64,000 bases of DNA from Leptospiraceae bacterium (GCA_017996175.1 JAGOHK010000003.1:50741-114740); one strand, 5' to 3'. Shown: positions 26,142 to 35,379, numbered from the stretch's first letter. Notes: generated from the sequence alone by a model not told the origin. Made by a program: numbers and translations.

Positions 26142-28139
26142 CTAAACCTTGATACCATCCTTCTTCAGTATCTTCATAAATTCTTCTTCTGACACAACTT
26201 TTACTCCAAGCTCCAAAGCCTTTTCCATTTTAGATCCTGCACCTTCTCCTGCGAGTAGGTGGGTTGTTTTAGAGGAAACGGAGGTTACTTTTCGTCCACC
26301 ATGGTGAACGATTAAGTCCATTGCCTTGTCGCGTGGTTGAAAGTTCTGGAAGCTCCCTGTTACACACCAGCTTTGATCGAGGAAGGGTTGTTTGTCTGAT
26401 TTAACAGCTTGTTTGCCTTTGAAGTTTAAACCGAGTTTTTTTAAGTTTTCAATTAGGGATAATACCTCTTTGTCTTTGAAGACAACTAGGATTGATTCAA
26501 CTGTTCGTGGTCCAAGTCCATGGATTTCCATTAGTTCTTCTTCGGCTGTTTTACTTTTGACAAGACTAATGATCTTATCCACATCATCGTATCCACTTTC
26601 AATTAATAGCTCCGTAACTTTATGACCTACCTCGGAAAATCCTAAAGAGGGAAGTAAAACTTTAAAATCTTTTTGTTTGGAAAATTCAATACCATTTAGG
26701 ATAATATCTACACTTTTTTTTCCAAATCCATCTATTTCTCTTAGTTCATCTGCTCGTTTATGTAAATTATACAAATCGGGGATACTCTTGATAAACCCCA
26801 AGTCGTAGAGATTTTGAATTTGTTTTTCTCCAAGTCCTTCTATATCCATTTGTTTTTTTTGGCAAAAAAAGATTAGATTATTTTTTTCTCTATCTGGACA
26901 TTTTTTATTTGGACAAAATAAATCTACCGAGTCATCTACTTTTCCAAGTTTAGTTCCACAGCAGGGGCATTTTGTTGGCAGTTTAAAAATTCCAGCCGGT
27001 CCTTTCTCAATTACTTCTTCTACGGCAGGAATAATCTCTCCTCGTTTAGCAACTAACACACGCGCACCAATTCCAACTCCTAATTCGTCAATATAGTCTT
27101 GGTTATGTAGTGTGGCAAATTTTACAGTAGTTCCGGCAAGATTAACAGGCTCAATTTCGGCACGGGGGGTAATTTTTCCTGTTCTACCAACCGCAAAATC
27201 AATTTTTAGTATTGTACTTTCTTTCATGAGTGCATCAAACTTATACGCTCTAGCCCAGCGGGGAGAATGAGCAGTTGCCCCTAATGCATCTCTTTTTGCA
27301 AGGCTGTTTAATTTAATCACGAGTCCATCTGTCGGAAAATCAAGATTACCCTTTTTCTTTTTAAATTCTTCTACTCTTTTTATAACTTCTTTTGCTTTCA
27401 CAATGATGGAATCATTTGAAACAGGAAGTTTTTGAGCCTTCATAAATTTTAACATTTCTTCATGAGTTTTGATTTTCCCGTATCCATCTGGAAAATACCC
27501 ATCATAAGTAAAAATTTTTAAAGGACGTTTCGCCGTTTGGGAGGAGTTCTTATGTTTGATCGAGCCAGCAGCAGTATTACGAGGATTTGCATATTTACCG
27601 CCATTCTCTTCATTGAATTCTTCAAAGTCTTTGTAACCCATGTAGACTTCGCCACGCACATAAATCGTAACTGGATCTTTTAAAACGAGAGGAATATTTT
27701 TAATCGTACGGATATTCGCTGTTACATCATCCCCAATTCCACCTGTCCCTCTTGATACGGCTTTATCTAATTTGCCTTTTTCATAATAGAGAACAATAGA
27801 GGCTCCATCAATTTTCCATTCGACAGAATATTCTCCCTCAGTATCTGTTTTAGTAATCCATTCTGTAAGTTCATTTATATTGTAAGTGTTTTCTAAAGAT
27901 AAAACTGGAATTTTGTGTTTGATTTTTTCAAACTCATTATCAAGGTCAGAGCCAACTACTTGTGTCGGGCTATTTATTGACGCATACTCAGGATAATCCG
28001 CTTCTAACTTTTGCAATTTTTTAAATAGCATATCGAAGTCTTTATCCGAAATCTCTGGTTTGTTCTTTAAATAGTAAAGATTTTGGTGATGACGAACTTT
28101 CTCTTCTAGTTCTCGGATTTCTTTTTCTATTTTATTCAT
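26142..28139 (-). CDS. ligA: NAD-dependent DNA ligase
   Basis: Seals nicks in DNA during replication and repair using NAD+. The 665-residue length is normal. Domains in order: helical Ia domain (HHQNLYYLKNKPEISD), adenylation domain with the nucleophilic lysine in WKIDGAS (Lys109) and SRGTGGIGDDVT, OB-fold (about 310-390), a four-cysteine zinc site (CPCC...CPNKKC, about 395-425), helix-hairpin-helix repeats (GLGEKQIQNL, IDGFGKKSVDIIL, IHGLGPRTVESIL) and a BRCT domain from about 580. All key elements are present. It appears to be expressed alone; the 125 bases upstream hold no other gene. Confidence 0.97.
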   Translation of the reverse strand: MNKIEKEIRELEEKVRHHQNLYYLKNKPEISDKDFDMLFKKLQKLEADYPEYASINSPTQVVGSDLDNEFEKIKHKIPVLSLENTYNINELTEWITKTDTEGEYSVEWKIDGASIVLYYEKGKLDKAVSRGTGGIGDDVTANIRTIKNIPLVLKDPVTIYVRGEVYMGYKDFEEFNEENGGKYANPRNTAAGSIKHKNSSQTAKRPLKIFTYDGYFPDGYGKIKTHEEMLKFMKAQKLPVSNDSIIVKAKEVIKRVEEFKKKKGNLDFPTDGLVIKLNSLAKRDALGATAHSPRWARAYKFDALMKESTILKIDFAVGRTGKITPRAEIEPVNLAGTTVKFATLHNQDYIDELGVGIGARVLVAKRGEIIPAVEEVIEKGPAGIFKLPTKCPCCGTKLGKVDDSVDLFCPNKKCPDREKNNLIFFCQKKQMDIEGLGEKQIQNLYDLGFIKSIPDLYNLHKRADELREIDGFGKKSVDIILNGIEFSKQKDFKVLLPSLGFSEVGHKVTELLIESGYDDVDKIISLVKSKTAEEELMEIHGLGPRTVESILVVFKDKEVLSLIENLKKLGLNFKGKQAVKSDKQPFLDQSWCVTGSFQNFQPRDKAMDLIVHHGGRKVTSVSSKTTHLLAGEGAGSKMEKALELGVKVVSEEEFMKILKKDGIKV

Positions 28140-28264
28140 GGTAATTCCCTTCGTAAAAGTTTTATGCTAAGAGTAGGAGTTATGTCAATCTAGATTCTTT
28201 TTAATGAGAATGTTTTTTTAGCACGTTCTATTCTAATTAGCGACAAAACCTTGTTATCCTGCAA

Positions 28265-29554
28265 TTAATTTAAGTCAGAAACGCATCTTACATGATAATT
28301 CAATGTTTTCAATTCCATATCAGAATATCCGTCATTAAACAGGACTCCCCAAGCCACTCCTGCATTTGCAGTGGAAGTCCAATAATGAAGAGGGGGCGTG
28401 CCCGGAAAAAACTTTAAGTCTATTGTTGGTCTTTTGGAGCCTTGTTTGCAAAAACCGTTGGAGTTGAGACCGTTGCTACAAACTCTTAAACTTTTTAATT
28501 CTTCCAAAGTGGGTAATCTCCATTTCTTTCCAGCTAGAGTTAGAGAATTACAATATTTTTTTGCGCCTTCCCAATCCGTTAATTCAGACGTTCCAGTGCA
28601 GTTGGTATCGTTATTCAAACCCAGATGACATTTTTGCCAGACTAATTTTTTACTCTTATCTATTATTCTTCCATCTTGGTTATCAACGTAAATGGATTCT
28701 AAATCTTTTTCCTTTTCAGATTCATCCGAAGCTTTAACGGGCGAAGCTATCATTAAATTAGTGTCTACGATGCTCGCGATTTCGTTATAATTTTCCACTA
28801 ATTGTTTTGTGCTAAATTTTGAGGCTAGAATTTCTTGTTTCGCTTTCTCTAAAGCTTTTTTGGCATCATCTACTCTGTCTTCTAGATTAAAAACCTCTGC
28901 TTGGCTAGTCCAAGTTTCTACTGTATTTTTAAGATAGTTTTTACCGGTTTCGTTTGCCGTATTTTTCTTTTTCTCCATTCTACTTTTTAGTTTTTCTCTA
29001 CTGGCATCTTTTTCTAGTTTTTCTATATAACTAAATGCTTTTTCATAAAGATTAAAAGCTTCATTGAATTTGGATTCCTTATACGCCCGATTTCCTTCTT
29101 TCTCAATGTTTTCGATTTCTACAAGCAGGGTTGAATCTATTCTCTCCCGGACTGATTTTTTCAAATTGGAAATATCTTTCCGGTATTCTTCTGGAACTTC
29201 CGCCATTTGTGCATCAATATTTCTGTAATCTTCTAAAACTGATTTTAATTTATCCGAAGTAGAATTTTTGACAGAAACTTTTTCTATTTTTTTTTCCTTA
29301 AATTCTGGCGAGAGTAATGTTTCTTCTCTGATTTCTAAAACACCACCAGCACAACGAGATAAAACAAAAATAGTTAGTATTACCCAGATTTCTAATCTCG
29401 CTTTGCTCGATAGAAATCTGGGACAAGCTTGCATTACCTGCCGGCGGCTTCTTGTGCTATCGCCCAAACCCGTTATTTGTGAAAAAGAAAATTCATTCTT
29501 AATCATACTTTCTATTCTCATTAGAAATCTGAGTGTTGTAATCCATGTTTTCAT
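28265..29554 (-). CDS. DUF1566 lipoprotein with repeat-interrupted signal peptide
   Basis: 429 residues from ATG 29554, whose ATGA overlaps the stop of the upstream CsgG-like gene. A 147-bp inverted-repeat element occupies codons about 8-57 in frame, so the hydrophobic lipobox segment VILTIFVLSRCAGG starts only near residue 56. Removing the element gives MKTWITTLVILTIFVLSRC, a standard lipoprotein signal. An internal ATG at 29434 would give a shorter, better-shaped N-terminus (MQACPRFLSSKARLEIWVIL). The mature protein has a long coiled/TPR-like helical region (about 90-290) and a C-terminal DUF1566 domain (VWQKCHLGLNN, WRLPTLEELKSL, HYWTSTANAG, HVRCVSD). It probably lies in the cell envelope. 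Confidence 0.75.
   Translation of the reverse strand: MKTWITTLRFLMRIESMIKNEFSFSQITGLGDSTRSRRQVMQACPRFLSSKARLEIWVILTIFVLSRCAGGVLEIREETLLSPEFKEKKIEKVSVKNSTSDKLKSVLEDYRNIDAQMAEVPEEYRKDISNLKKSVRERIDSTLLVEIENIEKEGNRAYKESKFNEAFNLYEKAFSYIEKLEKDASREKLKSRMEKKKNTANETGKNYLKNTVETWTSQAEVFNLEDRVDDAKKALEKAKQEILASKFSTKQLVENYNEIASIVDTNLMIASPVKASDESEKEKDLESIYVDNQDGRIIDKSKKLVWQKCHLGLNNDTNCTGTSELTDWEGAKKYCNSLTLAGKKWRLPTLEELKSLRVCSNGLNSNGFCKQGSKRPTIDLKFFPGTPPLHYWTSTANAGVAWGVLFNDGYSDMELKTLNYHVRCVSDLN
29385..29531. repeat. 147-bp MITE-like element inside a lipoprotein gene
   Basis: Perfect 12-bp terminal inverted repeats, CAGATTTCTAAT and ATTAGAAATCTG, bound a 147-base element (a multiple of three). The inside has a short hairpin (TCTCGCTTTGCTCGATAGA) and a GCCGGCGGC / TATCGCCCAAACCC block. 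The same organisation occurs at 37974-38132. No transposase is encoded. No clear target-site duplication was found. Confidence 0.8.
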
Positions 29555-30417
29555 TTCTTTTCCAGAATTTGTTTTACTTTTTCGTCGACGGTTTCTATCT
29601 TGGTTTTGAATTCCATTATGTAAGTAGCGGATATTCTTTTTTTGACGCTGTTTTCAAAAGTCTTGATTTTTGCTCTTTTGTCCGCAGTCAACTTAGAGGA
29701 AATTTTTTCCACAACCTCTTGGTATTTATTTCTGCTCTCAGTATAGGATTTTCGATTGTAAAATTCATCACCTTCGGAAATTAGTTTTTTTAAAATTTCT
29801 AAAATCCTAGAAACACTATTATCTTTACTGTCGAATTTTAAAATATCAATATCCAATCCTTCCATTTTTCCGGTGGAAATTGAAACAAGATTAATTTTAT
29901 CATCATAAACTATTTCTGGATTTCGATTGATTTTGTATTTTGGGTCGATTAACTTGAGAGTAATTTCTTTTATAAAATGTTCATAATGTGTTTCTAAAAA
30001 GTTTTCTTCCACGACTGACTTTGTGCTAAAATTCAAACTGATATTATCTCGGATGATATTGCTAAAAACAAATTTGAATCCATCTCCATCGGAATAAATA
30101 TCTCCGTAAATAATTTCATCTGCGTTTATTGCTTCTGCAATTTGTTGCATACAGATTGTTTCATCGCAACCCTGTTTCATGAGTTGCGCCGCTTTTTTAT
30201 TCATGACGGCTATATCGTTGTCATCCACTACCATATAAGTGCCTGTTTTTTCGAGGACATTTAATTTGATCCTGCTCTTAATAGTTTGTTTTATATTTTC
30301 TGGAATTGTTTTGTGAAAATTTACGTAAGATATGTATAACTTAGTTCTATTTTCTTTGGATTCCGAATACAGTCCAAATGTGATGATAAAGAACAAAATG
30401 ACTATAAGTTTTTTCAT
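29551..30417 (-). CDS. Secreted CsgG/FlgO-like protein
   Basis: A 288-residue protein with a signal peptide (MKKLIVILFFIITFGLYS). The first domain (about 25-150) has KLYISYVNF, then DDNDIAVMNKKAAQLMKQGCDETICMQQIAEAINADEIIYGDI. This resembles CsgG/FlgO-type proteins, where a Cys-x-x-x-x-Cys segment and an A...NAD..I.G strand are common. The C-terminal third is helical (EGDEFYNRKSYTESRNKYQEVVEKI), like a TPR unit. It is the middle gene of an operon: a TlpA-like gene lies upstream and the DUF1566 lipoprotein is coupled downstream by an ATGA overlap. Likely role: outer-membrane or periplasmic assembly; the substrate is unknown. Confidence 0.6.
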   Translation of the reverse strand: MKKLIVILFFIITFGLYSESKENRTKLYISYVNFHKTIPENIKQTIKSRIKLNVLEKTGTYMVVDDNDIAVMNKKAAQLMKQGCDETICMQQIAEAINADEIIYGDIYSDGDGFKFVFSNIIRDNISLNFSTKSVVEENFLETHYEHFIKEITLKLIDPKYKINRNPEIVYDDKINLVSISTGKMEGLDIDILKFDSKDNSVSRILEILKKLISEGDEFYNRKSYTESRNKYQEVVEKISSKLTADKRAKIKTFENSVKKRISATYIMEFKTKIETVDEKVKQILEKK

Positions 30418-30490
30418 GATATTTTATAAACCTCTGGCATATTCGTATAATCCCCCACTAACGTTTAATATATACTTACTTAGTTCCAAT

Positions 30491-30964
30491 TTAATTTTTC
30501 AATGTATCTAGTAATTTCTCAATTACTTTTATATTTTCGCTGGAGTACCCTTCTATTTTTTTTAGTCTTTGGGCATTTTTATCTACGATGATTGTGATGG
30601 GAAATCCGTTTACTCCGAATTTTTCTTGAAGCGTACCAACAGGATCTATATAAGCTTCTTTTAAATCTAATTTTTTCATTTTCTCTTTTACGACCTCACC
30701 TTGCTCTGCAAAGATCACAAATAATTTCATATTCTTTCTTTTTTCTTTTAAGGAAATTAATTCTGAAATTTCTTTTTCGCAAGGTTTACAATCCACAGAA
30801 GTAAAATTCAATACAACCTTTTCATCGGAATTCATTTCACTCAATATTTTATTGAATAAAATTCGATTTCCATTTATATCGAAGAGGGCAAAATTGGAGA
30901 CAGTCTGTGCAGTCAGCGAGAAAACAAATAATAGTAAGATAAAGATTTTCCTTTCTAGTTTCAC
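30491..30964 (-). CDS. TlpA/thioredoxin-like periplasmic protein
   Basis: A 157-residue protein with a signal peptide (MKLERKIFILLLFVFSLTAQ) and a thioredoxin fold. The active-site motif is FTSVDCKPCEKEI (CxxC as CKPC, near residue 58); the cis-proline region is VNGFPITIIVDK. The layout matches the TlpA/ResA family of thiol-disulfide reductases that act outside the cytoplasmic membrane. It lies 73 bases upstream of the CsgG-like gene on the same strand, so it may keep cysteines of that exported protein reduced or correctly paired; that link is inference. Confidence 0.82.
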   Translation of the reverse strand: MKLERKIFILLLFVFSLTAQTVSNFALFDINGNRILFNKILSEMNSDEKVVLNFTSVDCKPCEKEISELISLKEKRKNMKLFVIFAEQGEVVKEKMKKLDLKEAYIDPVGTLQEKFGVNGFPITIIVDKNAQRLKKIEGYSSENIKVIEKLLDTLKN

Positions 30965-31094
30965 ATAACTATTTTTTACAAGACTGGAATTAAGTGCAAA
31001 TAGAAAAAATCCTTAAACTTGATGGGAAAATAAATAGGATATAATCACAGATTCAGTAATCTACGCGTTTTTTACAAAAGGGGCAGATATATCC

Positions 31095-31144
31095 TTGACA
31101 ACTTAAGTTTAGTAAGTTTACTATCATATAATGATAGTAAACTT
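31095..31144 (+). promoter_or_regulatory. higBA promoter and overlapping operator
   Basis: TTGACA at 31095-31100 and TACTAT at 31119-31124 are 18 bases apart. A perfect 14-bp inverted repeat, AAGTTTACTATCAT (31114-31127) and its complement (31131-31144), spaced by ATA, covers the -10 box and the higB start codon. The expected transcription start coincides with ATG 31131, so the mRNA may be leaderless. A site of this shape and place fits autorepression by the HigA antitoxin. Confidence 0.75.
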
Positions 31145-31418
31145 CGCGGATGACGAAACGGAGATGATTTGGGAAGGAAATTTTTCGAAGAAAATAAAAC
31201 TGTCACCTGCTTTATTTGAGGTAGCGCGAAGAAAATTGCGTATGATTGCATCAGCAACAAGTATCAACTCATTGCGAATTCCACCGAGTAACCGCTTAGT
31301 GCAGTTGTATGGGAATCGTAAGGGGCAGTGGAGTATTCGAGTGAATGAAAAGTATAGGATTTGTTTTCTCTGGATTGATGGAAATGCGAGTGAAGTAGAA
31401 ATTGTAGATTATCATTAA
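31131..31418 (+). CDS. higB: HigB-type toxin
   Basis: A 95-residue RelE-superfamily toxin of the HigB branch, which cleaves mRNA in the ribosome. Diagnostic parts are the start VNFADDETEMIWEG, the helix ARRKLRMIASATSINSLR, then IPPSNRLVQLYGNRKGQWSIRVNEKYRICFLW and the terminal VEIVDYH. All are typical of HigB proteins. The toxin gene comes before the antitoxin gene, the order characteristic of higBA. The start at ATG 31131 is fixed by the family's N-terminal alignment. A perfect dyad covers this start. Confidence 0.9.
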   Translation: MIVNFADDETEMIWEGNFSKKIKLSPALFEVARRKLRMIASATSINSLRIPPSNRLVQLYGNRKGQWSIRVNEKYRICFLWIDGNASEVEIVDYH

Positions 31419-31433
31419 ATAGGAATTAAAACT

Positions 31434-31745
31434 ATGACTAAAAAAATAAAAAATATTCATCCGGGTGAAGTATTAAAAGAAGAATTTTTGATTCCAATGA
31501 ATATCTCTGTTTACAAATTAGCAAAGGAAACAAGACTTTCTCAAACAAGACTCTGGCAGATCATTCGCGGAGAACGATCCGTAACCGCAGAGACAGCCAT
31601 CAAACTAGGAAAATTTTTTAGTTTCGAACCTGAGTTTTGGCTTAACCTTCAAAACTACTATGACATAGAAGAATCGAAAAAAATTTTTGCTAAAGACCTG
31701 AAATCAATTCAAAGTATTCAAGAACTAGGATTGATTCAGGCTTAG
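31434..31745 (+). CDS. higA: HigA-type antitoxin
   Basis: A 103-residue XRE-family antitoxin, 15 bases downstream of higB. IHPGEVLKEEFLIPMNISVYKLAKETRLSQTRLWQIIRGERSVTAETAIKLGKFF is the standard HigA/VapI helix-turn-helix with its IHPGE opening, and EFWLNLQNYYDIEESKK follows as in other members. It neutralises HigB and should repress the operon through the dyad at 31114-31144. An AATAGGAA ribosome site precedes the start. Confidence 0.92.
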   Translation: MTKKIKNIHPGEVLKEEFLIPMNISVYKLAKETRLSQTRLWQIIRGERSVTAETAIKLGKFFSFEPEFWLNLQNYYDIEESKKIFAKDLKSIQSIQELGLIQA

Positions 31746-31770
31746 TCAAACAATAGAGCTAATCAGTCTA

Positions 31771-34700
31771 TTACTTTCTTAAATCCAAGGTATACGGAAA
31801 CTCAGGGTTTAATTCTTCCTTCACGATGAACACTCCGTTTGGAGTATGACCGTAGGGGATAAAGCGTGTAAACCTGCGAGATTCGGCTTCGTTTGAATTG
31901 ACGGGGAACGTAGTGTAGCCGCGACCACCGGGATGAGCAACAAAATACGTACACCCACCAACTGCGCGGTTATTCCAAGTATCCACAACATCAAACACAA
32001 GAGGAGCATGAACGGGAATCGTTGGATGTAGGGCAGACGGAGGTTGCCATGCACGGTAGCGAACCGCTCCCACATACTCACCATTAACCCCTGTAGGCTG
32101 AATTGGAATTGGTCTACCGTTACATGTGATTACGTGTCGTTTGCCGGTCATTCCGAATACACGCACTTGCACTCGTTCGAGCGAGGAATCCACATAACGC
32201 GCTGTTCCACCGATTGCCCCTTCCTCTCCAAGTACGAGCCAAGGCTCAATCGCCATTCTCACTTCGAGTTTGATGTCACCCGATTGAACTGTTCCATAAA
32301 TCGGAAAACGGAAATCTAAAAATACTTTGTACCAATTGGCATCGAATTCATATCCTGTCTCATTTAAGTCTAGAATAACTTCTTTGAAATCTTCCCAAAT
32401 AAAATGAGGAAGCACAAATTTATCATGTAAAATAGTTCCGTGGCGAAGCAGTGGTCTCTTGTATGGTTCGTTCCAAAATTTTGCAACGAGGGAGCGGATA
32501 AGCAGCATTTGCGCTAGACTCATTCTAGTATGGGGAGGCATTTCAAAGGCTCGCATTTCTAAAATTCCCAGTCGTCCCGAACTCGAATCAGGAGAATAAA
32601 GTTTGTCGATACAAAACTCCGCCCTATGTGTGTTACCCGTTAGGTCGGTGAGTAGGTTACGAAAGAGTCTGTCTACAAGCCAGAGTGGGGTAAATGTATT
32701 TTTGTCTAATTCTTTAAATGCAATTTCTAATTCGTTTAGACTTTCATGACGAGCTTCATCTACGCGGGGAGCTTGGCTAGTCGGTCCAATGAACATTCCT
32801 GAAAACAAATAGGATAGGCTTGGATGGTTATGCCAATACGAAAGTAAACTTCTGAGTAAATCAGGTCTACGAAGCAGCGGGCTATCAGCAGGTGTAACTC
32901 CGCCGAGGGTAATATGGTTTCCCCCCCCAGTTCCAGTATGCCTTCCGTCTAACATGAATTTTTCTGAACCAAGTTTTGTGAGTCTTGCCTCTTCGTATAA
33001 AATTTCTGTATCGCGCACCAAGCTTTCCCAATCTTCGGTTGGGTGTATATTAACTTCGATTACCCCCGGATCCGGTGTGATTTGGAATCTTTGGATTCTT
33101 GTATCATACGGTGGGAGATAACCTTCGATTAACACCGGCATACCTAATTCGGAAGCGGTGAGTTCGATCGAAGAAATCAAGTCGAGGTATTCTTCTATAT
33201 GGTAAGTTGGTGGTAGGAATATATAGATATTTCCGTTTCTAGGCTCTACACAAAGCGCAGTTCGAACCATTTCCCAGCTATCTTCTTTTAAATTTAGATC
33301 GCGGTTCTCTGCGTATTTTTTATAGAGTGCGTCTAGTTCACTATCAATTGGATCAGCAATTTTCTCATTTTTAATATACGCCTGATGACGCTTAGCCGCT
33401 TTTTCATAAAAATTTTCTAATGCTACCGGTCTTGCAAAGCTAGAAGGTTGTTCTTCATAAAAATAGGCTGAATTATGAGGAAGAGAGTTTAATGGCAAAC
33501 GGTACCCCATTGATGAATCGCCAGGAAGTAAGTAAAGCCTATCTCGTTTTACGTGCCATTTCCCAGAGCGCCAAACGCGACTTAGCCAGTCCCACTGGAT
33601 TGGAAGGACATAACCGACAGTAGTTCCAAGACCAGCCTCTAAAACTCTACGAAGTGTTTTTCTTTCTTCCGTGTCTTTTAAGTCTTTTGTAAAAGGGTCT
33701 ACATTTACAGGAAGAGTTCCTTCTTTCCAAAGGTAATAGTATACATCTTCAAATCCAGGATCTATATATTCGTCTGTAACCGCTAGGTGAGTTGTAAGTC
33801 TTTTGATAAATTTGTGAGCATCTTCATATGTATAAATTCCTTTTACTCTTTCATCTGCAATTAGAGTTGAATCATTCCAAATTGGAAGGCCATCTTTTCT
33901 CCAATAACAAGATAGTGCCCAACGAGGAAGCGACTCTCCTGGATACCATTTTCCCTGACCATAGTGTAGCATTGGTCCCGATGCATATTTGTCTTTCAGT
34001 CGATTGAATAAATCTATCGCATAACGCTTCTTAGTTGGTCCGAGAGCATCAATATTCCATTCAGCTCCGTCCATATCTTCTATGGAGACAAATGTTGGTT
34101 CGCCCCCCATCGTGAGCCTAACGTCTCTAGCTTTTAGGTCGCGGTCTACTTTTTGTCCTAGAGAATAAATTTTATTCCATTCTTCTTCTGTATAAGGTTT
34201 TGTAACCCTTGGCTCTTCCTCGATTCTCGCTACCGACATTTCAAAATCGAGTTTAGCTTTTGCTCCAGTTTCAATTCCACCTGCGATTGGTGCTGCACTA
34301 GAAGGATTCGGAGTACAAGCGAGCGGTATATGACCCTCACCCGCAAAAAGACCAGAGGTAGGATCAAGACCAACCCAACCAGCTCCGGGAAGATACACTT
34401 CAGTCCATGCATGTAGATCTGTAAAGTCAACATTAGTTCCAGAAGGCCCGTCGATTGCTTTTACATCCGGAACAAGCTGGATGAGGTAACCCGATGTAAA
34501 CCGCGCCGCAAGTCCAATATGGCGAAGGATTTGCACGAGTAGCCATGCACTGTCCCTGCAGGATCCTTTTTTTAGAATCAAAGTTTCTTCGCTCGTCTGA
34601 ACTCCAGGTTCCATTCGAATGATATATCCGACCTCGGATTGGACAACTTGGTTGAGATAAACTAAAAAATCTACTGTTCGTTTTTTAGATAAATCTAGTT

Positions 34701-35097
34701 TTGAAATTAATTTTTTAAGAAGGTTTCCATCTTCTTTAATTTGTAAGTAAGGAAGCAACTCTGCTTTCAATTCATCCGTATAAGTAAACGGGTATTGGTC
34801 AGCGTAGTCCTCCAAAAAAAAATCGAATGGATTGATGACTGTCATTTCAGCAAGTAAGTCTACTTCTACACTGAAAGTTTCTGTTTTTTCTGGAAATACT
34901 AGTCGAGCTTGGTAATTTCCAAATGGATCTTGCATCCAGTTGATGAAGTGATCTGCAGGTTCAATTTTTAATGAATAGGCATGAATGGGCGTTCTAGCAT
35001 GAGGCGCTGGTCTAAGCCGCACAACCTGCGGGAAAATAGAAATAGGTTTATTGTACTGATAATGAGTTTTATGATGCAAAGCTACACGTATTGACAT
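31771..35097 (-). CDS. Transglutaminase-like / DUF2126 fusion protein
   Basis: A 1108-residue cytoplasmic protein. The N-terminal beta domain (about 1-150: HHKTHYQYNKPISIFPQVVRLRP) and a transglutaminase-like core follow: Cys in KKGSCRDSAWLLVQILRHIG (about 180), His in FTDLHAWTEVYLPGAGWVG (about 230) and Asp in LDPTSGLFAGEGHI. These form a Cys-His-Asp triad. The rest, from about residue 290, is DUF2126, with TMGGEPTFVS and HTGTGGGNHITLGG. Fused transglutaminase-DUF2126 proteins of this length are widespread in proteobacteria and also occur in spirochetes. They often lie near circularly permuted ATP-grasp (DUF404/407) and alpha-E genes, which are not seen here. The reaction is unknown; peptide-bond chemistry is presumed. 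Confidence 0.9.
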   Translation of the reverse strand: MSIRVALHHKTHYQYNKPISIFPQVVRLRPAPHARTPIHAYSLKIEPADHFINWMQDPFGNYQARLVFPEKTETFSVEVDLLAEMTVINPFDFFLEDYADQYPFTYTDELKAELLPYLQIKEDGNLLKKLISKLDLSKKRTVDFLVYLNQVVQSEVGYIIRMEPGVQTSEETLILKKGSCRDSAWLLVQILRHIGLAARFTSGYLIQLVPDVKAIDGPSGTNVDFTDLHAWTEVYLPGAGWVGLDPTSGLFAGEGHIPLACTPNPSSAAPIAGGIETGAKAKLDFEMSVARIEEEPRVTKPYTEEEWNKIYSLGQKVDRDLKARDVRLTMGGEPTFVSIEDMDGAEWNIDALGPTKKRYAIDLFNRLKDKYASGPMLHYGQGKWYPGESLPRWALSCYWRKDGLPIWNDSTLIADERVKGIYTYEDAHKFIKRLTTHLAVTDEYIDPGFEDVYYYLWKEGTLPVNVDPFTKDLKDTEERKTLRRVLEAGLGTTVGYVLPIQWDWLSRVWRSGKWHVKRDRLYLLPGDSSMGYRLPLNSLPHNSAYFYEEQPSSFARPVALENFYEKAAKRHQAYIKNEKIADPIDSELDALYKKYAENRDLNLKEDSWEMVRTALCVEPRNGNIYIFLPPTYHIEEYLDLISSIELTASELGMPVLIEGYLPPYDTRIQRFQITPDPGVIEVNIHPTEDWESLVRDTEILYEEARLTKLGSEKFMLDGRHTGTGGGNHITLGGVTPADSPLLRRPDLLRSLLSYWHNHPSLSYLFSGMFIGPTSQAPRVDEARHESLNELEIAFKELDKNTFTPLWLVDRLFRNLLTDLTGNTHRAEFCIDKLYSPDSSSGRLGILEMRAFEMPPHTRMSLAQMLLIRSLVAKFWNEPYKRPLLRHGTILHDKFVLPHFIWEDFKEVILDLNETGYEFDANWYKVFLDFRFPIYGTVQSGDIKLEVRMAIEPWLVLGEEGAIGGTARYVDSSLERVQVRVFGMTGKRHVITCNGRPIPIQPTGVNGEYVGAVRYRAWQPPSALHPTIPVHAPLVFDVVDTWNNRAVGGCTYFVAHPGGRGYTTFPVNSNEAESRRFTRFIPYGHTPNGVFIVKEELNPEFPYTLDLRK

Positions 35098-35201
35098 GAT
35101 TTATCCTATGATCCTAATCTTATTCAATTAGTATGCAAATTTTGGACTTATTGGGATTAAATTTGTAAAAAAATCATACAGATTCGACAAGGCATGGGAA
35201 C

Positions 35202-35302
35202 TGTCATTACCGAGTTCTTTTGTCGGGAATCTCAAGAACTACAGATCCCCGATATCGCTTTGGCGGTCACGGCGATAGCGGGCGGAATTTCGGGGATGAC
35301 AA
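35202..35302. repeat. Palindromic element, family TGTCATTCCCGA, second copy
   Basis: Runs from TGTCATTACCGAG to TTTCGGGGATGACA, with outer arms complementary to each other and the core GTCGGGAATCTC...GATCCCCGAT shared with 16897-16970. The right half carries an extra GC-rich piece (CGCTTTGGCGGTCACGGCGATAGCG). It lies in the 282-base gap between two genes on the minus strand; the rest of the gap holds GTGTTCATCTGTGG, also a common dispersed phrase. Confidence 0.6.
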
Positions 35303-35379
35303 AGAGGAAAATTCTTACATCGAACTCACGTTCCTTAATCTTTTATCCGTGTTCATCTGTGGTACTCAGTTCCATGAGT

